NCBI GenBank assembly: GCA_963556145.1
Contig: OY744461.1
Coordinates: 5,022,001-5,086,000, forward strand
Length of the DNA stretch: 64,000 nucleotides
Direction of reading: 5' to 3'
Origin: Hygrocybe punicea
Taxonomy: Eukaryota > Basidiomycota > Agaricomycetes > Agaricales > Hygrophoraceae
The notes under the pieces were generated by a model that did not search any database, was not told the DNA's origin, and worked only from the letters and a program-made list of their open reading frames with translations. Positions within the stretch are counted from its first letter, which is position 1. Every line of letters begins with the position of its first letter. Positions 24,046 through 33,700 of the stretch are shown here, one piece after another. A program made the position numbers and the translations under genes.

Positions 24046-25860
24046 TAACGTCCACTGGTCCTCTCGGACCCAGGGTTGAGTCCAGAGAGGCCCAGCAGGC
24101 AGGAAGGGCTGGCCAAAAACTAGGCTGGCCAAAAACTGGAAATTGGGAAATTCAGTGACGAATGACACGCGAGGACACCATGAGAGGAGCATGAGAGGAG
24201 CAAGAGCAGGGATGTGTATGGGAGCCCAAAAACACACAGCTGACAATGAACGTCTCTGGGCAACCCAAAAGACGAGGGAAATTGAGAGTACCAGCTCAGT
24301 GTCTCAGGGAACTAGTGTTGCCAAAGTTCAGTTCGGTCCAGTTCCGACCCTTTTTGGCAGAACCGCGAACCGAACTTCGGGTCCAGTTTGGCGCTGGGCC
24401 AAACCTGGACCCACATGGCATCGAACTGTCTGTCCACGTTCGGTCTGGGTTCAGACTGCATCTGAACCCCGGACCAAGGTGGGCTCACCCCATGAGCTCT
24501 GTTCTCCTCGTGAATGGCAGGCACATATCAATTGATATGGCGCTGCACTTCACAAGGTAGTTGGGTTGTGGGGGAGCCGTCCAGTGCTACTGCTGCTGTT
24601 GTTGTGGCCATTGCTGCTGTGGCTGCCATTGCCATTGCCATTGCCACCTGCTGCTGCTGCTGCCACCACTGCTGTTGCTGCTGCTGCTGCTGCTGCCGGC
24701 ATTGGATGAGCCGCCATGGAAATGGGAGTGCAGGCTACACCCACACTCCCGTTATCCTTCTTGGTGCCAAATACCTTGTGAATGATGTCCACATGTCAGT
24801 TGACGTGTCAGCTCATGTTTGTGAGGTTCCTTGGCATTGGATGGCTTGATGCAGCACAAGCTGCTGCTGTTGCTGCTGTTGCTGCTGCTGGCCATTGCTG
24901 TTGCCATTGTTGCTGTTGCCATTGCCATCATCATTGTTGCCATTGCCATTGCCATTGCCGTTGCCGTTGCCATTGCCATTGCTGGTGGTGGTGGTGGTGG
25001 TGGTGTTGCAGCTGTCCCACATCTGTTGGTGTTGGCATTGGGATCCATGTTGTGCCATGGTGGTGTGCTCGTGATGTGGTCACGGTCAAGTTGCCTGTGG
25101 CAGATAATATTAGTAAAGTTAAGAAATTTTATCAGACTTACCTGTATTCACAAACACGACATTGTGTCACGTTCATTGGCCTTGCGTTGTTGCAGTGTTG
25201 GTGAAGAAACCTTACAGGTAATGGTCACATGATACTGTTTAACAGGAAAAAGTAAGTAAAGAAATCCGAAAAACAAATGAAATAAATACCTTAAAAATAT
25301 CTGCGTTTGCGGTTTGGACGTGGTTTGGAGCCATTCAGGAAATCCGGCAGGCCTCGAAACCCAGAATTGAACCCACAGTCCAGTTCAGCACTTGACTGAA
25401 CTTAGACTGAACCTAGGGTTTGGTTCGGGGTTTGAACCGGGTTCGGCTAGGTTCGGAACCGAACTACAGCAACACTACAGGGAACCCATAAGACGCTGAT
25501 GAACTTAGAAGTCACGCAATGTCCAACCTTGTTCAGATCTATTTGTATATATTTATTTGTATTTATTTGTGACTTATACACTTATTCGTCCCATTGTTTC
25601 CCTTGTCTTCTCCAGCGTGTTCTTGGGCTCCCAGACACACACTCTCTCCCTTTCTCTCGTATCTGCGACTGGCATGTTCTTGGGTTCCCAGACACGCATT
25701 GTTTCCTACCACTAGCACCATGTAAGTCCTCCATTCCCTGCCGGTGCCTCACCGCTCGCTGGGCGACTCAGGAATCAACCCTGGGGCCGAGTGGACCAGC
25801 AAATGCTAAGACATGGGCAGATTCTTTGCTGAGGGCCAATGCCTGAGCTCATGGGCTTCA
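24046..25860 (-). repeat. Dispersed repeat copy B with inverted ends, filled by a hAT-like element
   Basis: The ends are inverted copies of each other over about 50 bp (around 24047-24095, and the complement of about 25765-25812), each containing a hairpin with the loop sequence CCCAGGGTTGA. Apart from the insertion 24313-25477 the sequence matches copy A (11470-12135) in reverse. No protein recognised. Confidence 0.6.
24313..25477. mobile_element. hAT-like non-autonomous element 1 (GTTCGG motif type)
   Basis: Termini TAGTGTTGC and GCAACACTA, with an exact 8-bp target duplication CAGGGAAC (24305-24312 and 25478-25485). Copy A carries the empty site with a single CAGGGAAC. The subterminal parts are dense in GGTTCGG/GAACCGAAC motifs in both orientations. 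The 1165-bp element has a core of (TGC)n and (TTGCCA)n microsatellites and no transposase. Confidence 0.85.
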
Positions 25861-25938
25861 CCTCTAGACGACCCAGCCTCCCTGAGCACCTGGGGTTTAA
25901 TCCCAACCTCCTCTTGCCAGCACACCTGCAGGACTTTG

Positions 25939-27954
25939 TAGTGTTTTACAGCCGTTTGCAGCAAGCTTGACACTAACTCAAATTTTTTGAGGTTTAGAAA
26001 AATAAAAGTAATTCAGCTATATCTCATGAAGTACTGCATGGATTGAGATGGTTATAGAGGGAAATTTGTACTATTTCTAAAGGGCTATCTACGCCTGTAA
26101 TTATATTGGAACAATGTTTAGTGTATGGTGAGTTGTGGATGAAATAGAAGGTAAACCAGTATTTTTTGACATCCAAAATGATATTGTCAAATTATGGCAT
26201 CAAATGAGCTCCTATGAACAAGATTGTAGGGAGGAAATTGTTCAGTTTGGTAAGGGCTAGAAGCTCATATACCGTATTTTTCTTCATCTTTGTCATTTGA
26301 GCCTATCATCATGATTCTTGTAGGGTTTCAAGCCTGATGCAGACAAACATAGTATAGATGTAATATTTGGCTCAAAGGACAAAAATAAAGCAAATCATGG
26401 TATATATACTTCTAGCCCTTAAGAAACTGAACAATTTCCTTCCTACAATCTTGTTCGTAGGAGCTCATTTGATGCCATAATTTGACAATATCGTTTTGGA
26501 TGTCAAAAAATACTGGTTTACCTTCTATTTTATCCACAACTCACCATACACTAAAAATTGTCCCAATATAATTACAGGAGTAGATAGCCCTTTAGAAATG
26601 GTACAAATTTCCCTCTATAACCATCTCAACCCATGTGGTACTTCATGAGATATAGCTGAATTACTTGTATTTTCTAAACTTCAAAAAATTTGAGTTAGTG
26701 TCAAGCTTGCTGCAAACAGCTGTAAAGTCCAGTCCATAGGACCAGAAAAACACTGGAACTGGACCAGACACAACTTCAAAAAAACCAGACCGCCGGTTTT
26801 GGTTGGGCCACTTTTGGGAGGATGCCGGTTGCAGTTTCCCGATGTGGACGAAGCTTACACAACCGAGTTGTAACCAGTTGTAACCAGTTATAACTCAACT
26901 CACTACAAGTTCAGCAAACGACCACGACAGTGGCAAACGACCATGACGGTGGCAAACGACGACGATGGCAGCAAAACAGCGGCGTCACGAGGGAACGCAA
27001 TATGAGAAAAGGTAATGGGGGTTGGCACACCCATCCCTGCTGCAGAAGGTAAGTATTTTTTTTTTGGTTTTTTTTTTTTTGGTTTTCTCAGCTACTAATT
27101 ACACAAACGACGACAACAGCAGTACCAACACCCGACGAGGACGACAGGCGGCGAGGACGAGGATGACAACGATGGCCACCACCACCACCACCCTGACAAT
27201 GACAACGACACCCACAGCCCTCCAAACGGGACGACGGCAACAACAACATCAACAATAGCAACCATGAACATCACCACCACCACCACCACCACCACCATCA
27301 CCACCACAACGACGACAATGACCGTCACAACCATGACCACAATGACCACAACGACCACAACGACAATGACAACCACGACCACGACCATGACGATGGCCAT
27401 GGCCATCCCACCACCAACCCCCAACATACCTTGTGGATGTGCACCGCCACGTCAATTGACGTCAGCGCTGCAACCACAAGGTAACCAGGACTCAGAGGAT
27501 GGCTGTGTTGGGCACCCACCACAACACCAGCAACAGGGCCGCCAATGCACCAACACGTCCACAACCACCCATGCACCCAACAGAGTGGCCAATGTGTCTG
27601 CGCCTACCTGTGCGCCCAACGCGATCACCGACGTGCACAATCGTGGCCGCCAACTACCAACTTGAACATGCTGGGGCCGCCAATGCCCCATTTTATTTAT
27701 TAAAATTTAATATAATAGTTGGTAGTTAGTATATTTACTTCGGTTTAGTATATTTACTTCGGTTCTGACCAGTTTCAACTGGTTTAGCAACCGGTTAATG
27801 TAAGGACCAGTTAAATCTGGTTAGAAGACAGCGACTGAACCGCAAGAGACCGGTTCTGAGCGGTTGAGTCCAGTTTGTGCCATCTTGTCGGTTCTGGTTG
27901 CGGTCTTTTGGAAATTTGTCAAAAAACCGGACCAGACCAGACTTTCAAACCCTA
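25939..27954. mobile_element. hAT-like non-autonomous element 2 (CCGGTT motif type)
   Basis: Begins TAGTGTTT and ends AAACCCTA, with an exact 8-bp duplication GGACTTTG (25931-25938 and 27955-27962). Subterminal parts carry many ACCAGA, GGTTCTG and CCGGTT motifs; the middle has (CAC)n/(GAC)n simple sequence (27170-27400). A fold-back element (25949-26722) is inserted at the left end. No transposase. Confidence 0.75.
25949..26722. repeat. 774-bp fold-back element 2 with TA target duplication
   Basis: Arms of about 360-390 bp are inverted copies with few differences. Ends are CAGCCGTTTGCAGC and GCTGCAAACAGCTG, flanked by TA on both sides (25947-25948, 26723-26724). CAG ends plus a TA duplication are typical of Tc1/mariner-type MITEs. 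Confidence 0.7.
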
Positions 27955-28316
27955 GGACTTTGTGCAGAAATTTGTCATAGGCGATGACTTGGAGACACAA
28001 GCTGCCACCAGTTGATGGGCCAGATCCATTCACCCTTTGGGGGGATTCTTCAGCTCACGCAGCAGCTGGCTGCCTGGCGACAAGGAACAGCCTTTCTTGT
28101 TTTCACCCTTTTGGACAAAGGGCAACGTCGGTGCCTGGAGACGGTGAGTCTTGTAGTTCCCTTGGAGGAAGAAAGGACCTAACTTTCTCTTAACCCTCCG
28201 CAGATCAGCCTCCCGCCTCTCAAACGACTGCTTCCCCTGCATTCACCACGGGGTCTTTCTTCTGAGCAGAGATGACGACCTTGGCCTCATCAGCTCATGC
28301 TGACCTGTTTCTGCAC

Positions 28317-28596
28317 TAGTGTTGCCACGACTAGACTATTTACACCAAAATTTTAGTAGTCATAGTTGATAGTTGCAGCTAAAGTTGCAGCTTAGCTGGT
28401 CATTGTAGTCAACTAAACTTGAGAATAGTCAACTATAATTAAACAAATGTATGTTAAATCACTTATAAATACCAGAACAGACATGATATAATTTTAGTCA
28501 ACTAGATAGTCATAGTTGCAACTAGCTGAGTTGCAGCTAAAATCAACTATGACTATGACTGCCAGTTGACTAGTAGTCTTAGTCGTGGCAACACTA
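28317..28596. mobile_element. 280-bp hAT-like MITE (AACTATGACTA motif type)
   Basis: Terminal inverted repeats TAGTGTTGCCACGACTA / TAGTCGTGGCAACACTA, and an exact 8-bp duplication TTCTGCAC (28309-28316, 28597-28604). The interior is AT-rich and filled with AGTTGCAGCT, AACTATGACTA and TAGTCAACT repeats in both orientations. Confidence 0.95.
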
Positions 28597-29361
28597 TTCT
28601 GCACCTCCTTTGGGTGTGCCGCGAAGGGAGGGCTCGACAGCGCAACAAATTCTCCACGAGGAATTTCAGTGGACTACCACACGTTCAAGTCCCACCAGCT
28701 GCAAGACCGTGCTGCTGTTGCTCGCGATGCCTCAAGGCGCGCCATAGATGCCTGCGACATGGTCGTTGCTCACTACATGGCTTCGATGACGCTGGTGGAC
28801 AAAGTTTCTGGGGCATTTACTCAACAAGGCAGATGGCTTTGGTCCAAATCTGACCCAGACCCCCAAGATTTGGCAACAATGTTGCAGAACTTGTCACTTG
28901 GCTTGCCAGAACCCTCCATTGAAACAGTTTACCCAAAGGTTGATGCCTGCGCTCCAAAAGCGCCCAGCACCTCCAGCCCACAGCCCTCTTGGCGGAGCAG
29001 AGTGGATTTCCACATCCGTCACCTGGCTGAGCCACAAACTGCAACTCACAAAAAAACTTCGAAATCCAATGTACCTACCAGTAATGACTTGAGCTTAGAA
29101 TATGATGATCTCAACATAAAAGATGATGACAATTTCATAGAATGTGATTCAGAGGATAATGATAATGAGTCTGATAGCACTGAGTCTGTCCAAGAAGATA
29201 CCAAGCTTTTCCTAGAAGATCACCCATTATATGAAACACACTGTATAGAATTCAGTCAAAAGAAGAAGCATGTTGTTCCAAAATTTGTTGGTGGTTCAAT
29301 GCCCAGACATGATAGAGGAGACAGAGAGTATTATTGCACCACAATGCTTACTTTGTTCAAA

Positions 29362-30703
29362 CTTGTTTAGTGGGCCAGTGCTTCGCATGGCATGAACGAG
29401 TTCTTCTTTTCCTCTCCTCACTTTCATCATAGCAACCTCTCACCATAGCAATATAAAAAGTAAAAAAAATAAAACTGCATAGCATGTCTCAACCTCCTCT
29501 CCCACTGTCATGTCTTCTTTGCTTCATCATGATGCAATATTCTCAGCCAAAAAAGAGAGCAACACAATACATCAACTGTCAAATACAACTGTCTTTAAAC
29601 AGTATGATAACAATTGACTTACATTTGCTAAACCCTACTTCTCCATAACTTTGCTGCACAACAGATGATAACATGAAGACAGCTGTGCTTGAGTGGACCA
29701 ATGTTGCATATGGCATGAACAAAGTCTTGTTTCTATTATTGAATATTTATTTGTATGATTATTACAAACATCAATAAGTGATTTTGCTTGAAATATATAA
29801 TTAGTATATAATATATACAGCGATATCACATTGAATTATATGTTTTAAGTAAAAATATCATTATATCATCTGAGTTACACTAATTTCTGCTTATATGGCT
29901 GATATTTCTATATATAGTAATGATAGTCACATGTGACTATGACTCCTGTGATCACCTCGAACTTTAGGATATATGGTATAAAATTACCTTATATGATTAG
30001 ACTGGTCACACGTGACTATCACCATTGCGATCAGCAAAAAATTTGCTATACAATATCAGAAATTGCCTTATATGGTTAGAGTGGTCACATGTGACTGTCA
30101 CATCTGACCCGAAATGATAATATTAGGCAGCAGTTCAATTTTCAGCTGAATCTGATAAGAATTAAGGCCAGGATAAATATTGTGAATATAATTGCATTCG
30201 TGTAATGAATATGATGAGCAGTGTGTGATTTAGCATATATTATGCCAAATTACCATATATGGTTAGACGGGTCACATGTGACTATTACCATTGCGATCAG
30301 CAAAAAATTTGGTATATAATATCAAAAAGTACCTTATATGGTTAGACTGGTCACATGTGACTGTCACACCTTGCCCAAAATGTTTATATTAGTCAGCAGT
30401 TCAATTTTCAGCTAATTCCGATGAGAACTGAAGGGTGTATGAATATTTTGAATATAATTGGGAGGTAATTTGTCTTGTGTAAGACATCCCATATTTGGAT
30501 GCTTATGTAAGCCACTCCAAACATGGCCCAGATTTTATGTTACATTCCAACATAAGAAGTAGAATCATATCTCTTGCCTAAAAAAAATTTCTCTATAGGC
30601 GATGCAAAAACATTAATGAATTAATTAATTAATTAATTACGAACCTTCACTGAACCAGGTCTGATAAAGAACGAGTCTTTTAATAAATTAAAAGAACTCG
30701 TAA
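29362..30703 (-). mobile_element. Non-autonomous Helitron2-like element inside the Helitron ORF
   Basis: 1342 bp placed exactly between codons Lys (29359-29361) and Pro (30704-30706) of the helicase protein, with no target-site duplication. Minus orientation: its 3' end at 29362 matches the 3' ends at 309 and 34561. The 3' end has a hairpin GCCAGTGC/GCATGGC (29374-29391). The 5' end has a strong terminal hairpin (30671-30701, stem ACGAGT-CTTTTAAT with one bulge). The 10-mer ACGAGTTCTT occurs at 29396-29405 and inverted at 30692-30701: 2 nt from the 5' end but 34 nt from the 3' end. This asymmetric inverted repeat and the absence of duplication are Helitron2 features. No protein encoded. Confidence 0.8.
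29880..30470. repeat. Internal tandem duplication of the Helitron2-like element
   Basis: Two related units of about 220-240 bp lie in direct order. Each contains GGTCACATGTGACT, GCGATCAGCAAAAAATTTG and CAGCAGTTCAATTTTCAGCT. GGTCACATGTGACT or a close variant occurs at least four times and is itself a palindrome. Confidence 0.6.
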
Positions 30704-30796
30704 CCATGGAGATCTGGCAATGACCTGAAAAGTGAACTGGAATCATGGGATGAAGCATTCACTGAGCATGAATTCACTGAAAGGCAATTAGAAGTT

Positions 30797-33700
30797 ATGG
30801 ACAACTTTAATCTGAGATATGAATGCCTTGATGCTAGAGATGACTATTCTGCTCAGCTTAGACAAGGAGCAGTGTTAGATGGTACTTGTCCTCAATTTAT
30901 AACTTCAGACATGATTTCACACTTGGATGATGACAACATTCAAAATGGTGGTGACTTTGGAAATGACAATTATGAGCAGGACAAAAACAATGCAGATTAT
31001 GGCACTAACAAATACTCTGAACTTGGTCAACATGGTAGACTGATCAAAGCTCAAATGGATGCCACTGAAAACATTGTCAGAAACATTGGTTGGCTTGATC
31101 CATGTCCAGATGGTTCTATTACAGTAAATTCTGCTCCACTTGAAGTTGAAATGAATCAACCTGGTAGTCAATGGAAACAACTTGTTCAAGAACAGAGACA
31201 AGAACTACTAGATGAGCGAAATCAATATATTCCTGCAAACTCAAAGTCTATTTCATACAAAACATACACTGATCCAAATGAAAATGAGGTTATGATTGTG
31301 GACCAATCATACTTGATGCAAACTTTCAGAGCTGAAAATACACAGAGACAACAGCTAATTGATGCTACAGTTAGAAAATTCAGCTTGAACACTGAGCAGA
31401 AAGGAGCCTTTAGGATTATTGCAAATCATGCTTCATCTCCCAGCAGTGACCAGTTGAAAATGAAAATGGCTGGAATGGCTGGCACTGGAAAATCACAAAT
31501 CATCAAAGCAGTTGTTAATTTCTTTGACAATGCACATGAGTCTCACAGATTTGTTATTCTTGGTCCTACTGGTACATCTGCAGCTCTGCAAAATGGCTCA
31601 ACTTATCACTACTTCCTGGGCATCAATCCAAACATGTCAAATAGAAATGAAGCAATGGGCATTGCTCAACTAAAAGGTAGATTAGAAGGAGTTGACTATA
31701 TTTTCATTGATGAAATCTCAATGCTGTCTTGTCATGATCTCTACAAAATCAGTGCTAGACTAGCAAAAGCTTTGAACATACATGACATGCCATTTGGTGG
31801 AATCAACATGATATTTGCTGGAGACTTTGCACAGTTACCACCAGTTGGAGGTGCACCATTGTACAGTGGAACAGTTGGCACTCAGATCACATCAGCCTTG
31901 ACAACACACTCTCAGGAAACTGCCATTGGAAAAGCACTCTGGCATCAAGTGACCACAGTTGTGATTCTCAGAGAAAACATGAGACAGAGGACCCAAACAG
32001 CTGAGGATGCATTGTTCAGAACTGCCCTTGTCAACATGCGCTATGGCAAGTGTACTCCACAGGACATTCAATTTTTGAGAACCAGAATTGCAAGCAAATG
32101 TCCAGACCAGCCCAACATTGCCTCCAAAAATTTTAGAAATGTTCCTATCATATGTGGCATTCACTCACAGAAGGATCAAATCAATCTTCTTGGATGTGAA
32201 AGATTTGCTTCAGATACCAATCAAAACTTGACTAACTTCTATTCCATTGACAAATGGGCAAAAGACAAGGAGTCTAGTGTGAGAAACAAGTCACAGTTCA
32301 AATCTAAAGCAGTACATCAATCCAGTGACATAGATTTTGATACACAAAGAGAGATATGGAAAGTGCGACATGCTGCCACTGATAACTTTGCTGGGAAACT
32401 CTCATTGTGTCTTGGTATGCCTGTGATGCTTCGCAACAATGATGCCACTGAACTCTGCATTACAAAAGGACAAGAGGGATTTGTTGTTGGCTGGCACTCA
32501 ATGAAAGCAAGTCATGGCAAAAGAGTACTTGACACCTTGTTTGTTGAACTGGACAAACCTCCAAAGCTGGTGCAGATTCCAGGACTTCCTGACAATGTTG
32601 TGCCCATTGTAAAAAGCACCAAAACAATTCAGTGTGTATTTCCCAGTGACCTAAAGGAATACATTGAGAGACAACAAGTCTGGGTGCTTCCTAACTTTGC
32701 AATGACTCCTCATGCTGCTCAAGGAAAAACATGTCCATTCAATGTTGTACATTTGAACAGTTGCTTCAACCACATGTCATATTATTCTTCATTGTCTAGA
32801 AGTGCTTCTGCTGCTGGAACTGTAATAATTCAAGGCTTTGACACTAAAGTAATCACTAGAGGTTGTTCTGGATATCTTAGACAAGAATTTAGAGAACTAG
32901 AATTGCTTGATGAGATTACAAGGATGAGATATGAAGGTGCTTTACCTGACCACATTGATACTGATACACACTCTGTTATGCTTCAAAATTTTCAGCAGTG
33001 GAAGGGAATTCACTATGTTCCTGCCAAAACTGATACTGCTATTAAATGGTCACCAACTGATCCACTACTATTGGCTCATAGAATCCCTGACAGCCCATGG
33101 CAATTGGTTGAAAAAGGCAAAGGGAAACAGAATCCAGCTGTAGTTGTAACTTCATTTGTTCCAGCAAAAGGCTCAGTTGCTATTGCTTCAACCCAAAAAC
33201 ATTCACTTGACACAAACAATGAACCAGTAGCTAACAGGCCTCGGATCAGCAAAGACCATGTCAACAAAGGATCCACAAGCCAGCAACAGATCATTAACTC
33301 TCCAGCTGGACTGATCTGGGATAGAAATGACTACAACTGTGCATATGACTCATTGTTGGTGATTACATTCCATTTGTGGAAAGACAATCATGTGGAGTGG
33401 TCTACAGTATTCAGAAGCATGAATGATCACTTGAGCACATTGTCTCATTGTTTTTCACAGGTGTTGCACAAAAATGTGGCATTTGGACAGCTCAGAGATC
33501 ACCTTAGAACTACACTGCATAACATGAATCCTACAGACTTTCCTAGAGGCACTGTGGGCATCAGTGTTGCAAATCTGGCTATGGAGTTGTTTAAAGTCAA
33601 TGACATTGTAGCCTCTTCTCAACATGAATGTTCTCAATGTGACTTTGCAGAAGAACCCATTGCTGACAGACTAGGCTATGTGTTACATGCTGACGACACC

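Larger units (their letters stand above)
25861..29055 (+). pseudogene. Unidentified TE-type ORF, broken by two hAT-like insertions
   Basis: Coding-like sequence is found in three pieces. Piece 1 ends NPNLLLPAHLQDF at 25938. Removing the element 25939-27954 and one target copy lets it run on in frame as VQKFVIGDDLETQAA (27963 on). Piece 2 (27963-28316) is GC-rich and stops at the 280-bp MITE. Piece 3 (28597-29055) gives GISVDYHTFKSHQLQDR, AVARDASRRAIDACDMVVA and a Pro/Ser-rich tail. The ..SxxTFxxHQLxD segment resembles the N-terminal region of Plavaka-like transposases, but I cannot name the family. An in-frame TGA near 28014 and frame changes show decay. At about 29056 it abuts Helitron sequence. 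Confidence 0.4.

Noticed and set aside
24560..25060. Long Cys/His/Ala-, Asn/Gly- or Leu-rich frames
   Set aside because: They are translations of (TGC)n and (TTGCCA)n microsatellites inside a hAT-like element.
27095..27430. Val-rich or Thr-rich frames on both strands
   Set aside because: Simple CAC/GAC repeats in hAT-like element 2.
30797..30799. ATG at 30797 as the natural start of the helicase
   Set aside because: Conserved Helitron sequence lies in frame upstream to 30704 and again before the insertion, so this Met is only the first one after the break.
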